Below, one piece after another: positions 42,994 to 54,819 of a stretch of DNA of 64,000 bases. The notes beneath the pieces are model-generated. The model was not told where the DNA came from and searched no databases. It saw only the letters and a list, made by a program, of their open reading frames with translations. Made by a program: the position numbers and the translations under genes. Source of the DNA: Symbiotaphrina buchneri (taxonomy: Eukaryota; Ascomycota; Symbiotaphrinales; Symbiotaphrinaceae). Numbering within the stretch: position 1 is the first letter of the stretch; each line of letters begins with the position of its first letter. The stretch is taken from the NCBI GenBank assembly GCA_001599915.1, contig BCIG01000014.1, positions 124,001 through 188,000 on the forward strand, read 5' to 3'.

Positions 42994-44405
42994 CTACAGG
43001 CCTTCTTTGGCCAGCATATCGGCAATATCTAAGTAAAATGCAATTGCGTTGAACCTGATGCAACTCAGCCAAAGAGCCAATTGGAAAGAGTCAGGGATGG
43101 AGCGACTTACGTTCGTCTGTTCCCCGACAGCTGCCATATCCACCACCGAAGCCGATTCGTCCAGTTGATCAAATCCAGATGGCTGACGCCTATCAAGGTG
43201 CCCTTGTACGTTCCCCACTTACTACTGGCAACACTGACCAAACCGTCATTTGGTCCTTCTACACTTTCGATAATCTTGTGTGATGTTCGAAAGACCGAGA
43301 ATAGTGAAGGTTGAACCGAAGCTCCATATGAAAAGTAGCTGTACCAATGTTCGTCAGCACCAGATCAGCAGACGACAAGTTTGATGGAACAGTCTTACCG
43401 CGTGCCACCCGGTCAGGAGTCTTAGGATTGAACACTTCTTGCATGTACCGTCTTGTTAGTTGATCGAAGGCGCCCGTATCTACCTGGAGATAATCCAGGG
43501 CGCTGTAGATCCTTGGAAGGCGCTGAGCTGCTTCAGAATAAGCAAGAGTAAGGCAACCCATAGATAAACGGCAGACGCACGTGGGATATGTTCAAAGACC
43601 CAATCTGCCATGTATGAACCTAAATATAGACAGTCAGACATCTGTCGGAACCCGAAGAAGGGCGGCCTACCTCGATGAGGCGATGCAATGGTTGTCAAAG
43701 AGAGCACCTTGAGGTTTGGTGGCTTTAGCTGGCTGATCATATACCTCGAGTCCAGGCCACTGACGCTCATTAGCCCGCTGGTTTAGATTTCACGATTTAT
43801 AGCCTCTACCCCTATCAAGCATGAGTACACGATATCAAACACTGCAGATGACAGGGCTAAGTACCATGCTATGTCTGTAAATCTGTAAGTGGAGGGCATC
43901 ATTGTGGCCAGTTTTCGGACTCACGCAATGATGTTGACACTCTTGCCGGCCGCTTTCTGGGCAATATCTGACGCTAGTCTCTCCGCACGCTGTTCTATCG
44001 AGGCAGACGGTGGCACCGAGGTTATAATAACTTCTATGCCGTTTGCTTTGAGAGCCTCTCTGATTCCTCGCCAATATTGCACACCAGGCAGTAGCTGGCC
44101 GGCCAAGCGCAGCTCTTCGAATCCAAACAAGCCATGGGCTAAGACGATGGGATTTTTTGGAGTTTCTGCCCACGGCGTCAGTGCTGATTTATCACTCATA
44201 GGGGGAAAGACCCACGATAATTATCCCGTAGATTTGCAAATTGATCCTCTATAGCCTCCTCCAAGTCCCCCACACGTGGGTCAGAGGACGGCTTCTCTGT
44301 TTGCGACTTGGCATCGTTGGATTGCAGGCGGCGCACTAGAGCAATGGGTGTGTTAAAGGCCCAGGGAGCACATCGAGCCCTCGAGCTCCGCAGCAAAAGT
44401 GTCAT
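42994..44405 (-). pseudogene. alpha/beta-hydrolase lipase gene with two frame breaks
   Basis: It resembles the fungal intracellular triacylglycerol lipase family whose members read NPIVLAHG...HSMGGLDSRYM. Eight exon blocks can be placed: 44405-44216, 44165-43925, 43874-43865, ~43755-43671, 43619-43581, 43527-43399, 43338-43111 and 43054-42994. The N-terminus is Arg-rich, possibly mitochondrial. PIVLAHGLFGFEELRLAG, SGLDSRYMISQLKP, TIASPHRG and the family ending FNAIAFYLDIADMLAKEGL are clear. At two junctions the frame does not close. One is the short exon giving AHSM next to GLDSRY, at the nucleophilic Ser elbow. The other is between PDRVAR and YFSYGA (43399/43338). Either the gene is decaying or two small sequence errors are present. 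The remaining exons keep frame. Confidence 0.65.
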
Positions 44406-44812
44406 CGTTCCATAAGGGAGAGCTTGAGGTTGGTGCTGTTGCTATTTATCATCTCAAGGATGTCGGATTCTGGGAAATTCGCATGTGCTTCGTTTAGCGG
44501 CATGTGACGTAGACACTGTGTTACAGGGGCAAGGAGGGCAAAGCAGACGGCGTTGCAACGCCCATCTGAATCGTCCGCATACTATGTTGAAGCACATGGA
44601 GACTAAGGCTATTCTAGTGGAAGCGGGTAGATCGAATTGCGACAGGCTCATTGCGCTTTTGTATTGGGGTAGATAAAGTCTATACGGTGGTTGTTGCAAA
44701 CAGGTAAGAATGCCAGCAATCATCTCTGCCAAAAATGTAGAGCAATTGAATGGATGCACTACCATCTCATACCATTACAAACATCCCTGAAAAGCAAGTC
44801 TACCTAGCCGTC
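44406..44812. other. intergenic region, no gene seen
   Basis: About 410 nt: the lipase promoter and the 3' flank of vma10. Nothing else was recognised. Confidence 0.5.
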
Positions 44813-45454
44813 CTATTTCTCTGGCGGCTCCGGATGTACTTCAGTCACGCCCTTCACCAAATCTTCCACAACCTTGCTGCCCTTCTCGCCACCGAGCTCC
44901 TTGATCTGTTTGATTTGCGCCTCTGCATCCTTGTTTGCGTCCTCTTCGGCTTTCTTGTTCCCACTCGAGTGCTACACACCTGTTAGCCATGCCATCACCG
45001 GTGAAGCCCCAACCAGAATGACCGCGACTTCTAGAAGGCACGATTTTACATACTTCTGCTTCGAACTTCTTGAACTCTTCCTCTTTTTGTTTCCGGTACT
45101 CTTCTATCTCCTTCTGTGCTTCACTTCGAGCATCTCTCACTCGCTTCGTCCGGTCTAAGCAGAGTTAGATTGGCACCATCCATGAGATGTCAATAGGTAG
45201 CAGTACATTCTCTTGCTACAGACAACGGTTAGTATGTTATGAGTAGTATACTCCATGGGAAACTAACCTTGCTGAACAATCTTCTGCGCTTCCCTCTCAG
45301 CCTAATTGCTGGGTTAGCTCTCTTGCCGACCTTGCATGACTGGGTGCCTTGAAGGACTTACATCGAGCAGTGTCTGGATACCCGCTGAGTTCTGAGCAGA
45401 CTGTTGATGAATTAGTATGACTGTCTCCGATGGGCCTTTTTGGGGCTGTACCAT
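44813..45454 (-). CDS. vma10: V-type ATPase subunit G (Vma10)
   Basis: A subunit of the peripheral stalk of the vacuolar proton pump. Six coding exons fit on the minus strand: 45454-45452 (the ATG alone), 45400-45362, 45301-45268, 45215-45207 (9 nt), 45154-45054 and 44971-44813. All introns are GT-AG, 51-82 nt, with TACTAAC or CTAAC branch sites. The product is 114 residues, the length I recall for yeast Vma10. It reads MSAQNSAGIQTLLDAER..., continues through REYRTKRVRDARSEAQKEIE with the 9-nt exon supplying the AREY junction, and ends GVTEVHPEPPEK. It is a charged coiled coil. Without the microexon the conserved spacing would lose three residues. It is divergent from pet117. Confidence 0.93.
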
Positions 45455-45725
45455 CTTTGCGACTGCGTCAATTGAATGGCAGACGTCGCTCTTTCAGTGA
45501 TTATCAGAATGCGGTCGATGACCGGGGATGTATCAAGCTGCCCAGTTGCGAGATTTGACGCTAAGCCTAACTTGGTCTGATCACGCTCGGTGTGGAAGTA
45601 ACATGCGAAGAGCTTCAACTCCGCCATTTCAAAATTTCGACAAATCGATCAGTTTTTCAACAGTCACGATCATGGAGGATTAACAAAACTATTGTCTACA
45701 CATTTCATAGATCGCACTACCGCTG
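45455..45725. promoter_or_regulatory. shared vma10/pet117 divergent promoter
   Basis: 271 nt between the start codons of vma10 (-) and pet117 (+). A minus-strand ATG frame (from 45627) runs through the vma10 start region and could act as an overlapping upstream frame if transcription begins that far out. No clear operator was seen. Confidence 0.4.
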
Positions 45726-46052
45726 ATGTCAAAGGCGTCAAAATGGACCCTGGCCGCCACGGCTTCCGCGGCCCTAGGGATCGTCTACTTCGTGCATTAC
45801 GCTCAGAATGCGGAAAAAGCTGTAAGGCTTCCGTATCCTTTTATTCAGCTCGCACTGGAGTGCTGATCTATTTGCCCTGTCTTCATCAAGGCTATGCACG
45901 CAGGGGTTATTCGAGACCTTGAACAGCAGCGTATAAAGCGCGAGCGACAGGCTGATTTCGAGATGCAGAGAGCGCTAGAAGAGGAATACCGGAAGGTGCA
46001 GACCGTTTCAGACGGAGGAGGCCCCGCCAGCAGCTCTTCTGAGAGACGATGA
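45726..46052 (+). CDS. pet117: cytochrome c oxidase assembly factor Pet117
   Basis: A small mitochondrial inner-membrane protein that helps couple haem A synthesis to complex IV assembly. Exons 45726-45821 and 45891-46052 (69-nt intron) give 85 residues. The N-terminus MSKASKWTLAATASAALGIV forms a single membrane helix. It is followed by YFVHYAQNAEKAAMHAGVIRDLEQQRIKRERQ, here split by the intron after EKA; the HAGVIRDLEQQR block matches the family's G-x-x-RD pattern. A charged helical end and a Gly/Ser-rich tail follow. Length and layout agree with Pet117 of other fungi. The upstream neighbour vma10 is transcribed divergently. Confidence 0.85.
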
Positions 46053-46562
46053 CGGTGGTAGTAAAGGACTCGATATAGTAGGAGGGTGGCAGGAGACCGG
46101 ATTTCGGGTCTCAGCTGGGGTAGAGTCTACTGGATAAGACATCCCGTGCCAGCATGGTTGACTGATGTTGAATCATCAGCAAAAGATAATGCGGGAAGAC
46201 AGGCGGACGTTGTGACCTGACACAGGATACGGAGGGCGTATCAGGATCTTGTCCGCGAGGGATGGTCGAATCATCTACCTCGGTATTGAATATGTGATTG
46301 ACTGCTGCTGCAGAATGCTGTCATGGACGGCATCTTTTAGAGAGAGGCTGGACGGATTAGATGATAGAGCGGGTTGAACTTTGGGGTAATTCAGGCACCA
46401 CGCGTGCCAAGCTTCCGTATTATTGTCCCACTTTAGCTTGATTCCGCGATCGGTGCCTGTCCTCGCAGACCATCCGAGAATCACCACTCCATGAAACCGC
46501 GACTCAATATCCCAATAATCTTCCGCTCTTGAGGCAGGCCCCCAGGATGCGACAAGTACAAT
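46053..46562. other. intergenic region, no gene seen
   Basis: About 510 nt between two plus-strand genes: the pet117 3' UTR and the promoter of the coiled-coil gene. No coding signal was accepted. Confidence 0.5.
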
Positions 46563-49024
46563 ATGTCTTCCCTAGAGGATGATAGAGGCCCTATAGCTCC
46601 TCCAAGTACGATGTCGCGCGGTGGCCGAGGCGCGATATCTGCTACGGTCGAGTCGTTACTGTTGCAATCTCCGCCGTACATTCCAGAGTCATCAACACCG
46701 AATCTTAAATGTGCATTCTTACTGCACAACAATAGCGCCTTGGATGGTTTGGAGCGGGATGTCCATACTGCAGCGCAGCTAGGCCAGGTCAGTCTTAAAT
46801 AATCTCCATCCGATCTGCAGCATGACCAGCTCTGGAATGTCGCGATATGATTATTGAAAAGTCAATTTATGTTTCTCCATTTTAATTTTACCGCCGGCTG
46901 AGGTCTTTCAGACCTCGAGAAGCTGCGCATTTCGCTCTGCGTCTTCTCCTCTTCCGCCGACCGCAGTGTTGGAAGATGGCCGTATCGCTGAAGATGTCGG
47001 ATCCGCTCAAGTCTTCGGATTCGTTACTGACATGGTCACTACAGGCCCTACTTGTGCGCCATGAGGCGTACATGGCCGACGCTGAGAAGGAAAGACTACG
47101 GATGACCGCAACAATTGACAAGCTGGAGGAGGACAAGCGTGCTCTGGAGGAGGAAAACGCCAGGAAAATCAAAGAGAACCGAAACCTCCTCGACCAGCTT
47201 GAACAGCTCAATAATACAGTTGCGGAGTCGGATAGCCACATTAAGTCTCTAACGGCAACGCTTGCATCTACACAACAGGAGCTCATGAGGTTGCAAGGCT
47301 TGGACTTGAGGACGAGGCAGCTTGAAGCGGAACTGTCAGTTTTCGAACAGGAACAAGCACAATTACAGGAGACGGTTCAGTCAACCAAAGAAGACGAAAG
47401 GACTGCTGTACAGCGATGGAGAAAAGCGGAACGGACACTGGCTGAACTGACGGAACAGGTGGAGAGGATGGAGAAAGAAGCGAAAGAGGAGCGGGAGAGA
47501 CATGTGGAAGTGTTGGGACGTATGGAACGGACTAGAGCAGTCGAGGCAGAGCTGCTAGGTCATGATACACGAATGACAGGGGCTGCTAAAACCACAGCCC
47601 GGCATGAAAATGGGCCCAGTGTTGTGTCGAACTTCGTCAAGGATATACTCCAGGACAACGTCAACCTTCAGATGGGGATTGTCGAGCTGCGAGAGTTACT
47701 CAGTGATTCCAATCAAGAGGTGCAGAGCCTTCGCGACCAGTTGGCCTTGCATCAGCCCGTGTCTGAGGTTATTGGATCGGAGCCAAAGGACGAGAATCTG
47801 CCTCCGACAACACTCATTAAGGAAATTGACTCCGAATTGCCGAAGAGATTCTCTCAAGAGCTTCATGTGCATCATCACTATCATGCACCCACTCGCACAA
47901 GAGATTCCGCAGATGAGAAGCCACTGCAGCACAAACGATCCAAAAAGAAACGGAATGTTGTCACTTCCGGCCTCTTTACCCCTCCTCCAGGAACACGAAC
48001 ACCGCATCGCAATTCAGCCATCTCGTTGCGTCCGACACCACCTTCTACGGGTACTACGATCCTGTCGCAAACCTCCGCTTCAATCCTACCTTATTCTCCC
48101 ACTCCGACGGATCGATGGAACGTGGACATGAGACGCAAGCGCATATCTCAGGCGTCGTCTTTCGCTCCTTCGTCCGTACCTAGTTCCATTTTCGATCGCC
48201 CGTATACCGATGCGGCTTTGGACTCTTCTCGTCCGACAAGTCCAAGCAGTGTCGATCCCTCTTCTCCTGTCTGGACCCCAAACCATATGAGGAGGGAGAC
48301 GGATATTTCCCTTCGCAGCTTTACCGCACCTACACCTTTTAATCCTCTGAAAGCCGCCCCTTCTTTGCCGGAGGAGAGCAGCAGCTCTAGCGATCCTGAT
48401 AATGGGATTATCACAGACCTGGACATCAATACAGGCACACCAATTAGAGCGGAGATCGAACAAGGCATAGGCCAAGAAGGGGATACAGAAGCGTACTTCT
48501 CAAAACCAGGCTACTCAGATGTGTACTCATCAAACACCTTCCACCTGCCTCGGCTGCGCCGTGCCAATTCTCACGACTCCCTCCTCTCTATTTCTGGCAT
48601 GGACATCCACGCCTCGCACACTCAAGGGGGCTGGGCGGGTGCACGCCTGTCGCGCGGCTTCCATCCCCGCGCTCCTTCATTCGCTCCCTCAACCATCACA
48701 CCATCGTCGGCCGCCGTTGTCAGTAATACCACAGCGTCAGCGACCCGTCCTGCCATGCCAGCCCGTGGGGCTCAAGACTCCAGCTTCTTCAATCGTTCGC
48801 TGCTGGAAAGCGAAGCGAGATCCCCGCCTTTCGGCCGGCAAAGTGCCAGCAGAGAAGGCACGAAGGAAACTCTAGGGCAGCGTTTCGGCTGGGTTTTGGG
48901 GCGTTGGGGGATGGCCCCTGCGAGGGGTGACAGGAACGGAAAGGGTGCAAGTCCTGCAAAGAGGAAAAGTGTTATAGTAGGCAGCATCGACGAGGACGCG
49001 TTGCGGGACGCAATGGGCGAGTGA
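46563..49024 (+). CDS. coiled-coil protein ('myosin heavy chain-like' ascomycete family)
   Basis: A conserved filamentous-ascomycete protein, often annotated loosely as myosin class II heavy-chain-like because of its coiled coil; there is no motor domain. Exon 1 (46563-46787) encodes MSSLEDDRGPIAPPSTMSRG through ERDVHTAAQLGQ. Exon 2 (47045-49024) resumes with ALLVRHEAYMADAEKERL. The intron is 257 nt and phase 0; the acceptor is chosen because the joined sequence LGQALLVRHEAYM reads as one conserved block. The total is about 734 residues. Residues ~85-260 are heptad-like coiled coil (ENRNLLDQLEQLNNTVAESD). The remainder is Ser/Thr/Pro-rich with a His run (HVHHHYH), and there is a conserved C-terminal patch (LGQRFGWVLGRWG). 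A cytoskeletal or scaffolding role is an inference. Confidence 0.82.
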
Positions 49025-52000
49025 AGGGGTCGGTTGTTCTGATACCTGAGTGTTCATTTGCATAAGACGGCGTTTGGATGTTTGGATCATTGGGAAATGA
49101 TCTATACTCTGGTCTGCGGTCATTGGTTGACTTTCCTGTCTATACATTCTCTTGCGCCCAGATGATGCTTCTGTGGCAGCGCTGTCTATAAAGTGTTCAA
49201 TAATGCTAATTGTCTAAAATGTATGCGCGGTCGTCCGCCCACCACGGAGTTTGGCCCCGTGCGAGAGACACTGAGGGCTTCCCCTGCCGTCCATCTTGTA
49301 CCATGGATGCCTATGATGTATTCGCTATGGAATCCTAGGTCTGATAATTTTCAGTCTTACTAGTTCTTACTGGTTCTCTTCATTGAGCTTTGTGAGCTTA
49401 CGGGAAGAGCTGCGCATCATCCTTCTGTGTGCCCGAGCTCCGCCCGAGCCACCCAAAAACATGGGACCCCCTGAACTTGTCGCGAGGTATCTTTATTTCC
49501 CCACACACCCACCATCTTCACAGACCTCTCGGAGCTGGGAGCTTGGATCACCTCCGGCACAGGACGGACTGTCTCGGGAGCTGCGAGCTGACGCTCTGTT
49601 TGCGTGGACAGTAGTGTCTGCCTTCGACGTTCCAACTACCTTAGGTATTGCTCCGATTATTCGCTCTTCTTGTGCGGTGCTCCTGATCTACTAATTCAAG
49701 CGTTCTTCTGTTCCTCGACAGCAGCAATAAAGCGAGTCCCGCACTATCTGGGAACCGTTCTTCTCGTTATTGTCAGCGCGATAGGTATCACAGCTCTCCT
49801 GGGACACCCATCCGAAAAGCACCGTTCGTACTCCTCCACTACGAAGTACGGCTGGTTGCGTACTGTGATTTTCGTGCGGATGCAAGGGTACGGCAATCAA
49901 TCTAAACCACTTCCGGGCTGGGTTATACGATAATGCAGGTCATCCGTGGCGCCCTCCGACTGCGCTGTCCTCGAATCAAAGGGCAGCGTTATCGAAGCTC
50001 CCTCCAGCTCAAAGCTCGGCTCGACCAATAATTGGGCCGGCCCACCACGCGTGACTGTTTCCTATCATTCGTCGAATACCGGGGCCACAGATTTCGAACC
50101 AAGATCCGCCATGGACAAACCTGTTCAAGCGGCCAGGCAGCGGCCGCGCTAGGGGCTTGCATGGTGGAGAACTCCCAAGTCGTTGGGTGAGGCTAGCATG
50201 CATCGTCTCCTCGACGGCCTTCGCAAAAGCTGGGCGCGGAATGGAAGTCACGCTAGAGCATATCGCACACTGGGCGAGTTCGGAAGATCGCCTGACAGCT
50301 ACGGAAACCGTGTCTGATTGTACAACGCCAGAAGGAACGGCAAGCAGGGGTGCCGGGTGTTTGCAAAAGCAGTACTCGGTGCGGATGTCAGCTTCAGAAA
50401 AGGGGTAGAAAGAAGCATCTGGCCGTGGAAATGATGCTTGCTTTCCTCGTGATTATGCCGTTGTTTCCGCGGCCTTAGCTCATGTACGCACCAAGAGCAG
50501 CATCCCGTAAGCGTCAGAGCAGTTTGCCAGTCGGCAGCATGCCTGCGCTGGCGACGTGATACAAGGGCTCTCTTGTGCGTTGACGGTAAACGGCAACCTG
50601 CAACCGACAAGATTGTATGGTAGGAAGCTCAGGGGAAGCGGATGCCCTTGGATTCGACGTGACTACGGTACAGCAAGCCGCCGCTGTGACAGTTGGAAGG
50701 TTATTCCGGATCCCCCGAGGTCGCGGGACGCGCGATTTTGACTCGGCCAAGCAGGTCCGGAGAGAATGCCTGAGCTCGAGAAACTGGAGAAAAAGATACG
50801 GAGTTACAGTCATATGGTTCAGCCCCCTGTGAGCTGCTGCTGCTGCTCTCCCTGCGATTTTACCAACACTACTGCATGTTCGCCATCTCTTTGCTATTCT
50901 TGTCCTGCGTTGGATCTATCAACCCTGCGAATCCAACAAACTCTCTTACGCAGTACAGGACACGCTACACCCAGTCCAATGGCTGTTCGCCGATGACCTC
51001 GTAAAACGACAAAGAGCGTGTGTTTAGTTTAGGTCAAGAATAATCGCGCTCCCAAGGTTTCCGCGCGCCGGACGTGACCTTTTTATCTCAACACACCATA
51101 GTCGCAGTTCCAAAGTTGTCGTAGTGTGCGCTGTGCAGCGGGAACTGTGGACCAAAAATCTGCGCTTGACCCGGTACGGCCCCTGTATGGGTATCTACCT
51201 CACTGGTCTACTCGGTACCTGGACTTGCGGCTGCAGGTAAGGTAGAATTCAAGTACCTTTCTTACCTGACTTACCTAATATTTCTTCCTTTTCCCACCAT
51301 GGGAGTACCTATTCTTTCCGTGCGGTGCACTGTGCAGCCAGCAGCACCAGCCAGCTCCCCAAAGTACCTTACTAACTAAGCCTCCGCCTCTTCTTCTAAG
51401 GTACTACCTTACTGCTGCTGCTGCTGCTGCTACTTCTTCCTCCTTCCCCCTCCCTCCCTCCCTTCCTTCATCCTCTTCGTCTGCGGCACTTCGGAAAAAA
51501 GCATCTTTTTGTGGATAATCTTGTCCCTTCGTGTCCTTTCGCGTCGCGGGTGTTCTTGATTTCCTGCTCTTGACGGATTGCAGTCTCCTGCCTTTCTGCA
51601 TTGCCAACTCCGTGCCTGCTTGTCATCTGGTATGTTCCGAGTTCCTTTTTTTCGCTCCCTGCCCTTGCCCGTCCACATCTCCTTCGGAAGCGATCTGCGC
51701 GGATCTCCCGGAGCCTCTCGATTCCCAACACCGCCTTCACCTCAGATTCATTGCAACAATTCTCGACCGCCTTCGTCAAACGATCCACTCCAAGTGATTG
51801 CGCAAGTGAATTGGGTGGGGCATGGTTTCGGTCTCTGGGTGAGCTGGGAGGTCTTGGGGCTGCATGGTGCAAACAGGCTTCCGCCATTTCACCTCGATTG
51901 CTGCGACTGAATCACGCTGCTGGCCATTTCGAAGACTCTGCCCCGCACCATACTTCGCTTCGATGTTTGCGCATGTTTGCGCTGGCGGACTTGCAAACAT

Positions 52001-52635
52001 TCAGCCATATAAAACGGGTGTGATCTTGAGACATTTCACTAGCTAACTTACAATCTTCAGATTCGCAAGTGAAAGCCTTGGGCCTCTGCATCCAAAAAGT
52101 CCTTCTTCAGGCGCACATTAGATCGAGATCCCGTCATTCCTTAACGAATCCACGCCGGCATTGGTCTCAGTGATACGAAGCGTTCCTGGAAGAGCTTGTT
52201 GGTTCGCGACTTCTTTCTGTTAACGACTGCGACGACGTCAAGTCCTCACTTTCCAATCGGCGGTGTAACTTCGTTCTCGGTCGTCTCGATCATACCTCTC
52301 GCCCGCTGTATCCATACGAAGGACCGTTCGTGTGAAATCATATTCCAGGGTGCTTATTTGTGCGGAACTTCTTCCGGAAATCCCAGTGATTGGCATCGTG
52401 AGTCCACCTCGCCAGTGAAAAGAGTCGCAACCACGTGCTCCTACCCGCTTTGTGAATGGAAACGGGCTCTGACAAAAACTACTTTACCAGGCCTTAATCC
52501 CCACAAATCTTCTATTCTATATCCTCCTCTTCTCAGCAAGCTTTGAGAAGCCTTCAGCTACTACTCTCTTTAAGTATCTGACAGATTATCAATTCGTTGA
52601 TTGTTCTTTCTTCCGAAGATCTTTCAGCGAGCAAG
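49025..52635. other. 3.6-kb gene-free interval
   Basis: No frame here resembles a protein, and splice-aware reading of the longer ones gave nothing. The left end is a 3' UTR. Parts of 51.2-51.4 kb are dense in TACCT/AGGTA pentamers. From ~51.4 kb the sequence is CT-rich and likely forms the promoter and long leader of the RRM gene at 52636. Confidence 0.55.
51412..51475. repeat. (CTG)n followed by a CT-rich tract
   Basis: Six to seven consecutive TGC/CTG triplets run directly into a polypyrimidine stretch of CTTCCTCC and CCCTCCCT units. This is a simple repeat and a probable promoter or leader pyrimidine tract. Confidence 0.8.
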
Positions 52636-54819
52636 ATGAGCTTCCCCAATTACGACCAGTTCCAAGGCCAACAGGTCCCTGAAGAAGCCGGCGGTGCCGG
52701 TGGACCTGCTGGCCAACAGCAGCAGCCCCAAATGGGGCAACAAATGGTTCAGCAACCGGAGCAAGCTCCGGCCCAGTTTCCCCAAGGCGGCCAGGGTGAT
52801 CCCAGCGCGGGTGGTGCTGCCTCTCAAGGTGGAGAGGGCAAGACGACTCTTTGGTGAGTACTTTCCTCAACTATCAATAATCAACCCGTGATTCCGTAAC
52901 TGTAACACGGAACCTCTGGAGCCGCTGTCCGTCGTTTTGGTTGAGGATAAGAGCCACAGACAGAATGATGCTAATATCCGGCTGCAGGATGGGTGAGCTC
53001 GAGCCTTGGATTGACGAGAATTTTGTTCGTAGCGTTTGGTACGGCATGGGTGAGCAAGTCAATGTTAAGATGATCCGCGACAAGTTTTCGGGGTAGGTCT
53101 TGAGTCCCTTTACCGGCACTGCGCCATTGCAGGTTGCTAACGAGGACCGTGTTCGCAAAGAAGCAACGCTGGCTACTGCTTTGTTGATTTCGCTAGTCCC
53201 GCGGCCGCTGCAAAAGCTTTGGCCTTGAACGGGACTCTGATTCCTAACTCCAACCGCCCCTTCAAGCTCAATTGGGCTTCCGGAGGTGGCTTGGCGGACA
53301 GGAGGTAAGAGGATATTGTTGGTCCCCTTGTTGTGCTTGCTGATCGCTTAAACCAGAGATGATCGCAGCCCGGAATATTCCATCTTCGTTGGTGACCTTG
53401 GTCCCGAGGTTAATGAATATGTTCTGGTGTCACTGTTCCAGAGCCGCTTCCCGTCCTGCAAGTCGGCGAAGATTATGACGGATCCCATTTCCGGCATGTC
53501 CCGTGGGTATGGCTTTGTCCGCTTCTCCGATGAGGGAGACCAGCAGCGTGCTTTGACCGAAATGCAAGGTGTCTACTGTGGCAACCGCCCTATGCGTATT
53601 TCTACTGCTACGCCGAAGAACAAAAGCGGCGGTGGTCCAGCGGGCGGTATGGGCATGCAAGGTGGTCCGATGGGTGTTTACTCCATGGGTGCGCCTCCTA
53701 TGGGCTATTACGGTGCTCCTCAGCCTATGAACCAGTTCACCGACCCTAACAACACGACCGTCTTTGTTGGTGGACTTTCCGGATATGTTACCGAGGACGA
53801 ACTCCGTTCCTTCTTCCAAGGCTTCGGCGAGATCACCTACGTCAAGATCCCTCCCGGCAAGGGCTGTGGCTTCGTGCAATTCGTTCAGCGTCACGCGGCG
53901 GAGATGGCGATCAACCAGATGCAAGGTTACCCCATCGGCAACTCTCGCGTAAGACTCAGCTGGGGCCGCAGCCAGAACAACTCTGGTCCTGCAGGTACTC
54001 CATACAGGCCTGCGCCGCCTCCACCAGTTTATCCTTCCATGGGCATGCCTCCATCGCATCCCTATGGAAACTTTGCTCCGCTCAAGGTGAGGATCCAATG
54101 ATACCATGCTACCAGAGACCATCACTAACTCTTCACAGTAAGGAAATCTCTCTTGGGATTATGACTAGTTATCGTTGATTGTGATGACTATATCTCGATC
54201 CACGTCTTGATTGCTTCATCACTTGCTTCATATCCCCTTAGCGATTCATGCTCATGAAAAGTTCACTGGGTGGCAGCATTATTATCAGTTCAGAGGCTTA
54301 GTCATACATCATCATTTCCGGGCTGTACAAATTAGGACAAATATTTGACATTTTCCATACTTCTTGCTCAATCGTGTACAAAGTGACCGTGTATCCTGTC
54401 ATACTCAAGACAAACCATGTCTGTATTGTTTCTGCTATCGCTTCTTGATGGTCGATGCGAACTCTTTGGAACGATTTCCCCTTCAACCACCTCTCTCCTT
54501 CCCGGCAAGTGCACAAGGTCCTGGCAGCGCTCTTTCGTTTCCGGACCCTCTTCCGCTCTCTCTGACCAATACCACTTTCCTATCCCAGCCAATGCTGACG
54601 CATCCGCTCTCTAGTCCCTATGCAGTTCATATGCATCCACCTCAGCCCCAGGGGTTCGCTCCTCAGGGCCCGCCAGGAGCATTATCTCCCGAGAGTCCAG
54701 CCCCAAACGTACCATTGCCAGTCAACCAGCTGAATGAGATGTACATGGAGAAGCAGCAAGCTGTGAGTGACCGCTTGGAGGCGGAAAGTCGTGGATATGA
54801 TAGCGTTTTCGCCCAATAA
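52636..54819 (+). CDS. csx1: triple-RRM RNA-binding protein (Csx1/Nam8/Ngr1 type)
   Basis: A post-transcriptional regulator with three RNA-recognition motifs. Exons 52636-52853, 52988-53092, 53161-53304 and 53357-54086 keep phase. The protein opens MSFPNY with a Gln/Gly-rich segment (~1-70). RRM1 (~71-155) starts at LWMGELEPWIDENFV and contains NAGYCFVDFAS. RRM2 follows with SIFVGDLGPEVNEYVL and GYGFVRFSDEGDQQRAL. RRM3 has TTVFVGGLSGYVTEDELR and GCGFVQFV. After HPYGNFAPLK two ends are possible: a 52-nt intron leading straight to a TAA (54139), or a 502-nt intron (54087-54588) with a strong pyrimidine tract leading to PMLTHPLSSPYAV...SVFAQ and stop at 54819. I prefer the longer form (about 475 residues) because that exon reads like protein. 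Confidence 0.85.

Noticed and set aside
45412-45627. 71-codon minus-strand frame MAELKLFACYF...
   Set aside because: It overlaps the vma10 start exon and intron 1 and has no recognised features. At most it is an upstream overlapping frame in the vma10 leader.
50010-50110. tRNA-like B-box (GGTTCGAAATC on the minus strand)
   Set aside because: No A-box at the right distance and no cloverleaf stems could be drawn.
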